Positions 1-12,733 of a stretch of DNA of 64,000 nucleotides are shown here, one piece after another. The notes under the pieces are model-generated. The model made no database searches. It saw only the letters and a program-made list of their open reading frames with translations, and was not told the DNA's origin. This DNA comes from Myrica gale (Eukaryota; Streptophyta; Magnoliopsida; Fagales; Myricaceae), in the NCBI GenBank assembly GCA_963930655.1, contig OZ005617.1, positions 8,558,501 through 8,622,500 of the forward strand, given 5' to 3'. The position numbers were made by a program, and so were the translations under genes. The stretch's first letter is position 1, and each line of letters starts with the position of its first letter.

Positions 1-319
1 AAACACTTAATCACAATATTCGAAACAAGTAAATATAATACACAATAAAAAATAATATATCTTCGTCGTCGCATGCATCCAACTCTGTGTGCATCAAAAC
101 TTTTTCCAACTCTGATGCATCCTTATCTTCGGACATCAGAAATTGTAATCAATATAACACTTAAATAATTGACAAAAATAATCATTAAAAAAAATCAGTT
201 GAATGAAAAAAAAAATCAAATAACTTACCTATACATCTACTCTATGTCTTTTTCGGTGAAGGTGATCTAGTATAGCATAGGAAAAGCTAAGGCCCCAGAC
301 AAGGCTGATGCAACTGAAG

Positions 320-900
320 GATTATCTATAACATGTTTACACCAATCAAACATATTGTGATCTATCAAGCACGTTCAAAACATTTTTTTATTTTGTTAGG
401 AAAAATAGAAGTTTTGCATTACGCACAACAAATCTAAATAAATAGGTGTTGGGCCTCAAATGGACTTACATCACTGTAACAATATTAACATCCACATGAA
501 ACCAATGGAGAAAATGACAAAAGTTGATACAACATTTTCCAAACCAGCATCTTTCATTGTATATAAAGAAATAGAGAGCTGCTTCTTAGGTCGAATGTGT
601 GGCCAAAAGATTTTCAGAAGTCTGCCTGTACTAACTAGATTATGGCTCTCTATTTCTTTCCATACAATGAAAGATGCTAGTTTGAAAAATGTTGTGTCAG
701 CTTTTGTCATTCTCTCCATTTGATTCATGTGGATGTTAATACTATTACAGTGATGCAAGCCCATTTGAGGCCCAACACCTTAAATTTAGATTTGTCGTGT
801 ATAATTTTAAACTTCTAATTTATCTAAAAATAAAAACGTTCGCATATGTTCGAACAACTACAATACGCTCGATTGGTATACAGTTATCATTCAAACATAT
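320..900. repeat. Large foldback (inverted repeat)
   Basis: The core arms are 447-580 and about 646-779. They begin and end with AGGTGTTGGGCCTCAAATGG and its reverse complement and match at roughly nine positions in ten over ~134 bp, with a ~65-bp loop. Weaker pairing continues outward on both sides, to about 320 and 900 (for example the two CAAATCTAAAT blocks flanking the core). The RNA would be one long hairpin. The two opposite-strand open frames here mirror each other because of the inverted repeat and are not good genes. A foldback MITE or the long ends of a collapsed element is likely. Confidence 0.75.
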
Positions 901-1352
901 TTGTCATCCCTGAAAATGAACCACTTTAGCAACTTATTCAAACGAAAACTTTTACAGTGTTCGAAAACTGTGCAAAATCCACGATAAACATCAACCTGAA
1001 ATCTCTCAATCAATCCCCAAAACATGTTTTTTTACTCCTAAAACATGCATTCTACACCCCTAAATACATATGAGACTAACCATAAGTATTTAAACATCAA
1101 CTTCATCCACAAATCCAAATCACAACAAAAAATATATACCTAAACAACTAAGAAATTCATTGATAAAGGTGATAAATCTTACCTCCAAAACACAAATAAT
1201 CCCCATTCGGGTATATTCCTACAATATAAGACAAAAAACATAAGATTTGTGTAGATGAAAAAACCAAGGCGAATTTGTGATGTTTTTAGAATGTGAGGAA
1301 ATGAGCTTTCACGGTCATATCTGAGGTATTTGAGTTCATGGTTTCCATTCAA

Positions 1353-1690
1353 ACGTGTTTTGCTACGTTAGAACGTTTCGCTAAAAAAAGGGCCAGCAAA
1401 AAGCGCACTTAAAGTACCGTTCAAACTCATTTTTCAAACGCTCGAATGCTTCTGTGTTATCTGAACCACGTCGTTAGTTTTCAAAATTGTTTGAACGTAT
1501 TTTAGAAAATGTAACAATGTCATTACATGCTTTTTAGCATTCGTTCACATTATACTTTTGCGTTAGAACGTCACGCCAAAAAGGGGCGGCAAAAAAGCGC
1601 GATTAAACTATCGTTCGAACATTTGTTTCACAAGCTCGAAAGATTCTTTTTCTATCTAAAAAACATCGTGTTAGTTTTAAAAACGTTCTA
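1353..1690. repeat. Tandem duplication of a ~190-bp subterminal unit
   Basis: Two copies start near 1353 and 1543. Each runs CGTTAGAACGT, then AAAAAGGGGC-type sequence, GGCAAAAAAGCGC, a CGTTCAAAC/CGTTCGAAC word and a GTTAGTTTT tail. Copies differ at many sites, so the duplication is old. Confidence 0.55.
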
Positions 1691-1789
1691 ACGGTTATTT
1701 AAATATCGAACATTTTTTAAAGTTTATACGGCGTCGTTTCATGCTATTTATAGTTCGAACGGTATCTATATGTTCGAAAGTTTGTGGAA

Positions 1790-2218
1790 TAATTGAAATG
1801 TATAAGGTACTATTACATATATAAGGTAAGGTATAAGGTACTATATTTTACATATATAAAATGTATGGTATAAGGTACTATATATTACATATAAGGTAAG
1901 GTATAAGGTACTATATATTACGTATATGTAAGGTAAAGTATAAGGTACTATATATTACATATATGTAAGGTAAAGTATAATATACTGTTATTAAATAATA
2001 TGTACAAGGTATTGTATATTACAAATAAGGTATCTCTCCATAATCTGTATAAGGTAGTATTATATAATATGTACAATGTACTATTAAACAATATGTATAA
2101 GTTACTATTAAACAATATGTATAAGGTACTATAATATGTATAAGGTATAAGGTACTATATATTACATATATAAAATGTATAAGGTACTAGTACATGGTAT
2201 GTACAAGGTACTATTATG
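1790..2218. repeat. TA-rich minisatellite, left part
   Basis: Irregular tandem units of about 20-30 bp built from TATAAGGTACTA and TATATTACATATA. The same array resumes at 4136 and runs to about 4440, so the element at 2226-4135 landed inside it. No gene is visible in either half. Confidence 0.8.
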
Positions 2219-2225
2219 AAATAAT

Positions 2226-4135
2226 AGGGGAAATTACATTTTTCACCCTCAAACTACTACGCCTTTTTCACTTTGCACCCCAAAGTACTAGTTTTGTCAG
2301 ATTTCACCCTCAAACTACCATAACCCAACAGTTTGCACACTCCGTCCAAAATTTCTGTCAATTTAGACGGAAAGTCAATCACGCGCGTCTCACGTGACTA
2401 TTTGCCACTTGTTTTCCCATTTTTGCCCTTCGCGTTGTTTACAACTAACAGTGCCAAATTTTTGTAAGTGCAAATACGAAAATGCCCCTTCCCCTTCTTC
2501 CTATACAAGTATTTCGATTATCATCTCGCCTCCTCCAGTAAGCAGTTCGAGGTCTTCCATTTTGACGAGAGCAAGTCCTGGGATTTCCGCAAAAGACATC
2601 GATTCCATTTCCAAGCTGTTACTGCTCGGGCAATCATTATCCTCAACGCCACTCGATAAAATCTGACAAAACTGGTCCTCCAAGTTCACCACTCGATAAA
2701 ATTCTGGCAGCTCTCGTATGGCAGTTTCCTACACATATTTTCAGCAATAAATAGTTTTGCCCTCTTGTAAAAAAGCCAAAGTAGTTTATTGCAAATTGAA
2801 AAACACCATTGATTTACAGAGAAAGTGGCAGAAGAAGGCACAATAAAGAATATTACATCAGCCTGCAGAACTCTCCAGTGTGGCAGGTGGTTGTGATCTC
2901 TACGAGTTGACATAGGCATGGTTCTGTTACTTCCCCCGGTCCTGTTACCTTCTCTTTTCCTGCGGCAACGAGAACAGTTGGCCGAAAGCAAACACGGAGA
3001 CAGACTTCGACGATACACGAGCGAACAAACCAGAACATTAAGAACCGGAGTAACCCTCACGTTGGCAGAGTAGGAACGCTTCATTCCCCTGAGCGTAAAC
3101 TTCTTGGGTCCACCATTGAAGCTACTCGGACTGCTCGAGCTCCACTCCAAGCTCTGAAACACTATCTTCCCTGATGAGTTCATTCTCGGACTGTCAACCG
3201 AGACTTCTCCGGTCCCAACACTGCCGAATTGCAGCGCAGAAGGGAAAGAAAAGAGTGTGTGGGCCGCCTTGGGGGCCGACACGAGTTGTCGTTCAACGCG
3301 GTAGCTTGCTCCATTTCTTCTCTCCCTGCGTCAGAAAAGAACTTTCATTACAAGAGCCACTACGAAAGAGAGTACCGTTGCCGTGTTCCCGACCATACTG
3401 CATGGAAAGAAAGACGAATCCTTTTGGGAATGAAGGACCTTCTCACGTTCCGGCATGTGGGCCTCTGCGCTTCCTTGTGAATCTTTTTCGTACCCTGTTG
3501 ATCAACAATCGAAGGCTCGGTGAAGCGTTAGAGGAAGACGACGAGGATTTTGAGTACCTGTGGAGAAAATGCTTCAGGGACTTTGGGTTAGTGCTCAAAG
3601 GTTGTCTTTTGGGTCTCAGTTTTGGTGTTAGAATTATGGTAAAGCTCCTTCCAACGACTAGCGCACCTCGGAGCTTTAGAGAGAACTTGGCAGACTCTAG
3701 CGACCTGATTTCCGACGCGGCGGTTGGCTTGTTGACCGACGGTTTGACCAAAGGTAGCTACAGAGGTACAAGCTTTCCGTCAGAGAAGAGCTCGTCGACG
3801 GGAAGCATCGTCACAGGATCTAGTTGAGGGTAGGTCGCAGGAGAGCAGTCGAGGAAGCTCTCCGGTGACAAGCCAAAGTTGTTGATGCATACAGAACCAT
3901 TTCCAACGACGTACTCGGTTGGCAACGTGAAGGGCGAAAAGGGAAAAGCAAGTGGCAAAATAGTCACGTGAGACGCGCGTGATTGACTTTTCATCTAAAT
4001 TAACAGAAATTATGGACGGAGGGTGCAAACTGTTGGGTCATGGTAGTTTGAGGGTGAAATCTGACAAAAGTGGTACTTCGGGATGCAAAGTGAAAAAGGC
4101 GTGATAGTTTGAGGGTGAAAAATGTAATTTCCTCT
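2226..4135. mobile_element. Pack-MULE-like transposon with ~210-bp terminal inverted repeats
   Basis: The terminal inverted repeats are 2226-2437 and 3922-4135. Both start A(G)GGGAAATTACATTTTTCACCCTC and share landmarks such as TCACGTGA, CGCGCGTGATTGACTTT and GGGCAAAA-type stretches. The flanking duplication AAATAAT lies at 2219-2225 and 4136-4142; Mutator-like elements usually leave 8-11 bp, so one or two bases may have diverged. The interior has no recognisable transposase and is much GC-richer than its surroundings, as expected for captured host gene sequence. Non-autonomous. Confidence 0.8.
2690..3910 (-). pseudogene. Captured host gene fragment, DUF1645-like, inside the Pack-MULE
   Basis: Read on the minus strand, three stretches look like pieces of one plant protein: DPVTMLPVDELFSDGKLVPL near 3780-3840, SLKHFLHRYSKSSSSSSNAS near 3530-3600, and SSSSPSSFNGGPKKFTLRGM followed by KRSYSANVRVTPVLNVLVC near 3020-3140. 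The last pair resembles the C-terminal part of plant DUF1645 proteins as I recall them; this is from memory, not a search. The frames do not join into one clean reading frame, so this is a relic. The longest plus-strand frame (3174-3827) is probably the shadow of this fragment. Confidence 0.5.
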
Positions 4136-4440
4136 AAATAATATGTACAAAGTACTATATATTACATATATAAAATATATAAGGTACTTCTTCATAATAT
4201 GTATCAGGTACTATTATATAATATGTACAAGGTACTAATATTAAATAATATGTACAATGTACTATATATTGTATAAATAACATGTATTATAAGGTATTAT
4301 TACATAATATGTCTAAGGTACTATTACAAATATAGTATGTATAAGGTACTATATATTACATTTATGTATAAGTCACTATATATTAAATATTATGTATAAA
4401 GTACTATTATATAATATGTATAAGGTACTATATATAAGTA
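4136..4440. repeat. TA-rich minisatellite, right part
   Basis: Continuation of the array interrupted at 2218: the same AAGGTACTATATATTACAT words. From 4440 to 4680 follows plain AT-rich DNA with three CGTTCTAACG-type words (4510-4575) and no gene. Confidence 0.75.
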
Positions 4441-4680
4441 TTTGATTTTGATTAATTTTATTCCTTTTATTTTTAATTTATATTATAATTTTATTTGATT
4501 TATTTTTTTTACCGTTCTAACGTCTATACGATTAACGTACTAACGATTATGTAATGACATCCGTTCTAACGATTTATATCATTATAATGGAAAATAAATT
4601 TATTATTACTTAATTTTTAGTGTGATTTTATTTTTAATTATAATTTAGTTATCAAATAAAATGAGATAAATAAAATGGTG

Positions 4681-7600
4681 TTGTAGAGAGGAAGAATAAG
4701 ACTCTTGAAGAGATGAATAAAACCTTGCTATGTGAAAACAACTTGCATAATTACTTATGGGCTGAAGCCATTAGTACATGTTGTCATGTTATGAACCGTT
4801 GCATGATTAGGCATATTCTTAAGAAAACTCCTTATGAGCTATGGAATGATAGAAAACCCAATATTAGTTATTTCCATGTTTCGGATGCAAATTCTTTATG
4901 CTCAACAACAACAATGACAATTTGGGTAAGTTCGATGCAAAAGCGAATGAAGGTATCTTTCTTGGTTATTCAACTTCTAATAAAGTCAATCGTATTTTCA
5001 ATAAACATACTATAGTTGTTAAAAAATCTTTTCATGTGGTATTTAATGAATCTAACATTTCTATGAGAAGAGATGGCAATGATATTGTAAATCTTGAAAA
5101 AGAAACACCTCAAATCATCAACGATCTACCAAAGGTTTGGAAGTTTGTCATAAATCATCATATTGGTCAAGTCATTGGTAATGTGGAGAAACGTGTAAGA
5201 ACTCGCTCTTCTTATAATCAAGCTTGTAATTTTGTCTTACTTTCTCAAATTAAGCCAAAGAATATTTATGAGGAAAAAGATGATAAAATTGGAGTCATGC
5301 CATGAAGGATGAACTAAAACAGTTTGAGAAAAATCTCGTTTGACATCCAGTTCCTAGACCCGAAGATCATCTAGTTATTAATACTAAATGGGTTTTTCGA
5401 AATAAAATGGATGAATCTGGGGATGTTTTAAGAACAAGGCAAGGTTGGTAGCCCAAGGTTACAATCAATAATTGGGAATCGATTTTGATGAGACCTTCGC
5501 ACCTGTTGCTAGATTAGAATCTTTTTGCATGTTGCTTGGGTTTGCATGTTTTAATGATTTCAAATTATTTCAAATGGATGTTAAATGTACATTTATTAAT
5601 GGTTATCTTTCTGAAGAAGTGTGTGTAGAACGACCCCTAGTTTTGTAGATGAAAAGCTATCGCACCATGTGTTCAAGCTCATAAAGCACTATATGACTTG
5701 AAGCAAGCACCTCAAGCATGGTAGGAACCTCATGGGAGAATTGAATTACCTTATCGGGCTTCAAATTAAACAAAATCATGAGGACATCTTAATGAACCAA
5801 GCCAAATACACAAGAGACCTACTCAAAATATTTGGGATGGACATCTCAAAACCGATGGGTACACCAATGAGTCCATCAACGAAAATGGAAAATGATGAAA
5901 AAAGGTAAAGACGTTGTACACACGAGGTATCAACGTATGATTGAATCTTTTCTTTACCTCACTGCGAGTAGACTTGATATCATGTTTAGTTTGTGAATGT
6001 GTGCGAGATTTCAGTCTTAACCTAAGGAGTTTCATCTCCTTGCGGTTAAAAGGATATTTTGTTACCTTGATTGCACACAAGATCTTGGTATGTTTTATCC
6101 AAAGAGTGTTAAATTCAATTTACAAGGATACTCGGATGCAAATTATACGGAATGTAAAAATTGATAGAAAGAGTACTAGTGGTGGATGTCAATTTCTTGG
6201 ACCCTCATTAGTCTCTTGGTGTTGTTAGAAACAAAAATTTGTGGTTCTATCAACTACGGAAGCCGAGGATATTGTCGTAGGCAATTGTTGTGCACAAGTA
6301 TTATGGATGAAATCACAATTGGAAGTTTTTAAGCTTCATTTTCTCTCATCCCAATAAAATGTGACATCACTAGTGCGATAAATCTTACCAAAAATCCAAT
6401 TCAACACTCTAGGAAAAAACATATTTTGATTAAACATCATTTTATTTGTGATCATGCTCAAAATGGGGACATTGTTCCTTTGAGTTCGTAAATACCAACC
6501 TTCAGTTGGCTGATATTTTTACAAAACTCCTTAATCATGATAGATTTTGTTTCATTCGTCAATAAATTGGAATGAGATTTCCTTCGGATTAAATTGATTA
6601 TAAATGTTTGATTTGACTTATTAATTGTGGTAATTGATTACGTTGGACATGTTCTGATCTTTGTTTAAATTGCTCTCTCTACATTTCTTTTGCAAATCAT
6701 ACTTGTTTCTTGTGAAAACATTGTATGTACTCATTTTGCATGCAATGTGTCAACACATCTTTCGATTTGATAATTTTTAAAATACGGGTCAACACTTATT
6801 GCTTCTCTCAACCTCAAAAAAAACGTTTCATCTCTCCCAAATAGCCACATTCTCACTTTTCTTTCACAAGAAAACCCTTCGGTTGATGAGTTTTGTTCAA
6901 AACGGTGATAGAGAATGGATAAAGAAAGGTGTGGTGACACTTCAGAAAGGAGGTGATGTGGGTTCAGATTCTAAGGAAGAAGATGATGAAGATGAGGAAG
7001 AGGCTAACACTTAAAGGACTTCCACAGGAACTAGTACTCCTATGGGTGAACAAACTCCTATTTTTTCCCTCACTGCAGATTGGATCATCTTCCATATTTC
7101 CTGCTGCTAGTTCTCATGAGCCTCACCTAAGTCAACTTAAAGATTCAATTGTTGAAATCAAGAAGGAACCAAGAAAATTGGGTAAGAATATGAAGGACAT
7201 GACCACCAGTATGGAGACAAGATTTCAAGATATTAAGAAGCTGCTTGTTCTGCAAACAGAGCATTATGGGGCACTTGATAAGGAAATTAGGGGTCTCAAG
7301 CATCAAGTCAACAATAGCCTCCATGTGGTTAGTAATGTAATTCAGCAAACTATTGATGAGTTCGCTCCCACCAGTGCTGAGCGTTAAGCTTCTGTCAAAT
7401 CATCAGCTGATGATGTGGTAAAGGCAACAAAGGTGCATATGGAAGCTGATAAAAATCGTCGACCTCATGTAATGAAATGGACATATTGGTTCTCCACGAC
7501 TTGCATGGAATAGCTGAAGAAGTTTGAAATTGAGTATCCTCCTCCTCCTATCAAGAAATCCAAACCTTCCACCTATACTCCATAGACTCTACCTAAATAG

Positions 7601-8990
7601 ACAACTGCTTTTGCCCTCCCCTTATCATATTTTTTATGATGCTAAAGGGGGAGAAATTAGAAGTATTACGGGGAGAAGGAGAAGTTTATAAGTATTATGT
7701 TGACTTCCCAGCTCTTAATGAGGACATTTCATTTTTTGAAATAATCTTATTTTGTCCTCTTTATGTTTTGCAGCTGTTAATGTTGGTTGAACACTTAATT
7801 GCATTATCTATGAATATCTCTCATATTTATATGTCTCCATTGGATTATATAATTGCTCATTTCTGTTGGTTATCTAATGTTGATTATAAAGGATGTGAGA
7901 AGTGTTTATCTCTTTGCACTTAATTATGAATATCTTAGACTTGCCTTACAGGTAGAAATTCTAACGTTCTTTTGGTTTCAATATTTGAAGTTTTGTTTTC
8001 TGATTGGTAAATTTGAAGTTTGGGAAGTTTGGAGGAAGTTTATAGAAGTGTTTTACTTGCTTTTAAATTTTGGGAAACCTTCATTTACAAAGGAAACTCT
8101 TGCAAAATTTTTGTAAAATCTTAAAGTCATTTTTGCTAAATATGTCATGAAAAACTCCTGTTTGTTCTCAGGGGGAGCTTTTTTATATGTTAGCAAATTG
8201 TTGTTTTGAAAATGGTTTTGTCATCATCAAAATGGGGTAGATTGTTAGCCCAAGGTTGTTTTGCAAACAATCCATAATTGATTTTGATGATAACAAAAAT
8301 TCTAAGTGCTTTGAAGACTTTTAGATTTTATCTTGTCAATCCAGTATTTCTAAAATATATTTCAAAAGATTGAGGTTATTTCTTTAAATTATTTTTAAGT
8401 ATACTTGAACACCATTACATAAGTTGATAAGATCAATTTTTGATATTGTAGGTGTTTAAAGAAGTGTTAGAACGGATTGGACACTTTCAAGATGCTGATT
8501 TTTCTCACCAGCACTTATAAGTGTCGATACATTTTCAGATTGTGTGTTCAATGTGTCGACATATTGATGACAAGTGTCGACACATTGCACTGTCTCCTGA
8601 GAGAAAAAATTTAGGCTAAGTTTAAAGTGTCGACACATGATGCGTATTTGCAGAAATCCTGGAATGACGCCCAATCATTCAAAATGGTTTAAAAAGTCAT
8701 TTAAACCCCTCCAATGGTACAATAAAGCTACTTGATGACCGTTGAAGACCAAGGGGCTATAAGAAGAACGAGATGGAGAAAGAAGGGCAAGATCGATCAA
8801 CATCGCAACATCTAGAGAGAGAGAAAAAGCCAAATCCAAAGAAATCATCAGCTGATTCCTTCGTTTTGGTCACCGATTGTTCGTGCAATACAGGATCGAT
8901 CGGTAACAAATAAAACGCTATGATCAATCGTCTGACTAAGACGATGGGTCGTGATTTCTCAGCAACTACCAAATGATCGATTGCCTAGAA
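4681..8990 (+). mobile_element. Ty1/copia fossil, Sirevirus-like, 5' part missing
   Basis: Fossil copy. Parts in order: integrase C-terminal region (about 4690-5090, with KKTPYELW and GIFLGYST), reverse transcriptase (about 5380-5700), RNase H (about 6100-6330, with DRKSTSGG), then an extra coiled-coil-like reading region (about 6890-7390), a polypurine tract (AAAGGGGGAGAAA near 7645), a second GGGGGAG tract near 8170, and a 3' LTR from 8243. Gag and the 5' LTR are absent. The extra region between pol and the 3' LTR and the LTR start after TTGTCATCATCAAAA fit the Sirevirus group. It is clearly broken (many breaks) and old. Confidence 0.8.
8243..8990 (+). repeat. 3' LTR of the copia fossil
   Basis: Starts TGTTAGCCCAAGG after a purine tract, continues with TTTTGATGATAACAAA as in Sirevirus LTRs, and holds four copies of a GTGTCGACAC-like palindrome between 8520 and 8640. 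Its end is not sharp: from about 8870 the sequence takes on the GATCGATC words of the CACTA end that follows, so it may be truncated. Confidence 0.6.
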
Positions 8991-9866
8991 CCGGCAATCG
9001 ATCGGCGCAGGGACGATGGAAAAAAAACACAATTTCTATAATAACCCAAAACACACCTAAAATCACCCCAAATTGACCCCTAAACAGTCCTAAATTCCTA
9101 AAACATACATTAACACTAAAAAAATTACATTTTTACAGACCTAAATGGATATATAGTAATTTAAAAAACTAAAAATGAATTTAAAATCGCTTAAAAATAA
9201 CATAACTACGTACCTTTTGATGTAGATAACGGGGGAAGATTCCGCCCACTTTGGAAGAAAATAGATCACGAAATAGCTCGTTGAAAGTTGAGAGGATTTG
9301 TGAGAATATGTGGAGAGATAATCGATAAAAATCACTTTGACAGTTTGATATAATCCCTCGTGCCGGTCAATCGATCGATCGTTGTTTGATGATCAATCAC
9401 TTGTTTTTCAACACGTGGCACTCTACCATTCATTGAAGCTCTGATCGATCGCTAGTTCACCGATCGAACGATGATTCAAAAAGTGACGATTACATAACAC
9501 GTGGCTAACACATGGCACACTTTCATTCGTTGCATTACTGATCGATCGACGCTTAACATTTCTTTACTGTTATGCTGCAAAATCGATAAGTGGTGTGACA
9601 CTATCGATTGCTTAGGAAAGCCACGTGTTTATTGGTAAACGGTAGATTAGTTTATAACGACATAATTTCGTCGCCAACCACTTTGCATTTAGTGACGGAG
9701 TGTTTTGTCCCAGAAGGTGCAATTGATCGTTGATGGACCGATCAATCGCCTTGTGACAAAACTTTTCGTCAAACAAAATTGACTTTTAGTGACAAAAATT
9801 TTATTTCGTCATACATAAGACTTTTAGTGACGAAATTTGCGACAAAAAAATTTGAGATGTGTGAAT
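8870..9866. mobile_element. CACTA-like transposon end with GATCGATC subterminal repeats
   Basis: Repeated GATCGATC, CAATCGATCG and CCGATCGAACG words from 8890 to 9760, followed by TTTAGTGACGGAG, TTTTAGTGACAAAAATT and TTTTAGTGACGAAATT at 9690-9840. The TTTAGTGACGAAA type of sequence is typical of the terminal hundred bases of plant CACTA elements. The terminus is near 9863, where it abuts a gypsy LTR. The other end and any transposase were not found. Confidence 0.55.
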
Positions 9867-10261
9867 AATCTTTGAGTAGAAGGTCCCCTTTTATATGCGA
9901 GTTTTGGCCGAAAATCAATGAATAAAGTCTCAAACTGCTGCCTATTCGAAATCCCCCATTAAACACGTTAAATCGCAAGATTTACTTCCCAGCTTCGAGA
10001 TTCACACAATGGAGTGTAAAGGCCACAAAAATCAGTCGAAAAGGTGCTAAAACGGACGAGAAATCGAAGAGAGAGAGAGGAAATTGATGAGACAGAAACT
10101 GAAAGGTTGAACACGGCGAACTGAAATCCAGGAAGTCGACAAGGTTAGGGTTTATGAAGAAGAAGATCAAAACGCATTATTTCACTTTAAAAAAAAATCC
10201 AATTCCAACAAAATGAGTTTAAATAAAATAAAGCTTCACCATAAGAAATAAAAATGCACAA

Positions 10262-10345
10262 CGCCTCAATGGTCCAACTGTTCCTCCCATCTCCCATGCG
10301 CATGGGTTCGAATCCTAGCCTAGGAAAATATTTTTTTTTAAACTC
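10262..10345 (+). repeat. tRNA/SINE-like Pol III promoter module in the 3' LTR
   Basis: On the plus strand, antisense to the retroelement, CGCCTCAATGGTCC resembles an A box and GGGTTCGAATCC is a good B box about 40 bp later; a run of T follows. The same module stands in the other LTR at 12734-12815, so it was part of the LTR before this copy inserted. Confidence 0.5.
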
Positions 10346-12733
10346 GATTCTCACATCCCCCTTAAAAAAAATTTTGTCCTCGAAATTTGCTAAAACCAAA
10401 TATACATACCTGAGAACATCATTCTCGTAGTATGCAACTTCATCTCTGTTGATTAGAGTTTCTACCACTCATCTTCGATGGTAAAGGACAATCTCTAACA
10501 TAATGTCCTACATTTCCACATCTAAAACATAACTTATCCACAGCTCAACGTTCCCCCCAATGTGCTCGATTACACTTTGGACTAAAAGAGTTTTGCAACC
10601 TGTGATGTGTACCTTGACTTCTTTGTTCCCTTCCTGCGTTGTCATCATCTCTTCTTCGCTTTGGAAAACCTTGATTAGTGTCAGTATGAGATCCTTGAGG
10701 TACATACCTCTTCCTTTCCGCATATTGCTCTTTGCTCCTCTGGATACTCAGTTCTATTATTGTTGCCTTGTTAACCAACTCAGAAAAATTATTGATTTGA
10801 AATCCAACTATTCTATCATAAATATGAGAATTAAGACCTTCTTTGAATTTTCGAGCCTTCATTTCCTCATACGGAATCATGTGTAGTGCAAAACGATAAA
10901 ACTCAATATATTTAGCTACCTACTCGTGCACATTCATCGATCTTTGAACCAGATTAATAAACTCTCTAGCTTTTGTATCACGAATTGACCTTGGAAAAAA
11001 TCGCTCATAAAATACCTCCTTGAAGTGGTCCCATGTGACAAGTGCTTGTCCTTGAAGAGTTCGTACAACGATCCACCAACGCCTAGCTTTGCCGACCAGC
11101 TTAAACGTTGCAAACAACGCCTTATGTTCCTCTCCGCAGTGTAAAACTTGGAATATATCTTCAATGTGCTTAATCCAGTCTTCAGCCGCAGATGGATCAG
11201 CTTTCCCTCCGAATGGCAACAGACGCATTATGTTGAATTGCTCGATGGTACATCCTTCAGCAATGACATTGACATTTTGATTTTCAGAATTATGTGTTAT
11301 TTCCTCCATAACTTTTTGCGCAACCTCACGTAACATTGCTGCATTATGAGAGCTTGGTCCGGCTCAAGATTCACCATTAATTATTTCATTCAAATTAATA
11401 GAGTGAATAGGATTTGCCATCCTGAAACAATGACTAATACTCATGATGACCGCCAATGCAAACAAATATATCAAACACAGTTAAACAACAGCTTAATCTA
11501 ACCAATCCTACCCTTTATAAATCAATGTTTTGAAAGTGTACAGAATCTATCAACCTTTCCTCTGATACCAAAATATCAGGTCCCAAAAATTAACAGTGAA
11601 ATTTTCAATAAAACAACTTAGAAGAAACAAAACATTAATGCTTTAGTCGAAAAAAACATCATCAAAGCCTTAATGCTTTTCAAAATATAAACTTGTACAA
11701 TTTCCAAAACAATACTACTCCCGCCCATATGCCATCTCAGCCTGATCTTTGACACTTTCTTCAAAAATCTCTAAAAGTGGGAAAAATAATAACGGACTGA
11801 ATTCGACAACTCAGTAAGTAGAGAATAAAAATAAATATATTCATTTCTTTTAGCCGAAATACAGTAAATAGACTAGCATTATCAGAAAATCCCCTTTGGC
11901 ATCTACAGTAAGCCATATTGACCCATGGGGTAGGTTTGTGCAACGACTTAACCGGTGGCCAAACCGAATTAAGCCAACAATAAGTAAAGTTAGCCCTACT
12001 AAGACTTAGTCAAGTACGCTAAGTGTGCACTAGGGAGAAACTCACACAGAAACTAATCCGAAGAATGGGTGCACTCAGTAATCAGTAAGTTGGTACCAAC
12101 AATAGCAGTAATCAGTAACAGAACATCACCTCGGGGTTTGAAAACAGTATAATATATAATATCATAAATCAGAATCAGAAACAGAAATAATATTCAGCAG
12201 AATATATAATCTTTGGAACGGTAATATAAACAGATTTCAGTATGTCTTTTAAATTGCACATTGGTTTTCAGAATAACATAAGCTTGTAATAAGACAATAT
12301 TTTCCAAAAAATATTTTGTGAAAATATGTTCGTCATTTTTGAAGAAAATAACATAATAGCTCTGCTTACCCGATTTGCTTCAACAATCAAACCACCCTAG
12401 AATCCACGTATTGCAGCGACCCAAAAGAGCCGAAGAAAATCAAGAAACTCAACAATGGCCGAAGGTCCCCTTTTATATGCGAGTTTTGGCCGAAAATTAT
12501 TGAATAAAGTCTCAAATCGCTATCTTTTCGAAATCCCCCATTAAACACGTTAAATCGCAAGATTTAATGAGAAGCTTCGAGATTAACATAATGGAGTTGA
12601 AAGACCATAAAAATCAGTCGAAAAAGTTAGGGTTGACGAAGAAGAAGATCAAAACACACCGTTTCACTTAAAAAAATTCCGGCAAAACGAGTTTAAATAA
12701 AATAAAGCTTCACCATAACAAATAAACACGCAC

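Larger units (their letters stand above)
1..1790. mobile_element. CACTA-like subterminal DNA (partial, decayed)
   Basis: AT-rich DNA dotted with short words of the type CGTTCGAACG, CGTTAGAACG and CGTTCTAACG, often facing each other. CACTA (En/Spm) elements have such clustered short subterminal repeats. The same words recur at 4500-4600, 48350-50890 and 54910-55760, next to clearer CACTA signs (Transposase_24 exons, CATTACAAGAA end). No terminus and no transposase was found here, so the assignment is by word similarity only. Confidence 0.4.

Noticed and set aside
460-764. Two opposite-strand frames of 87 and 97 codons with similar peptides
   Set aside because: They mirror each other because the DNA is an inverted repeat; the shared peptide comes from the repeat and not from a gene.
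3174-3827. 217-codon plus-strand frame inside the Pack-MULE
   Set aside because: It has no protein-like motif, and the opposite strand carries the recognisable captured gene pieces; best read as a shadow.
10262-10345. Genuine tRNA gene
   Set aside because: A- and B-like boxes are present but no cloverleaf with acceptor stem can be drawn, and the module repeats within both LTRs.
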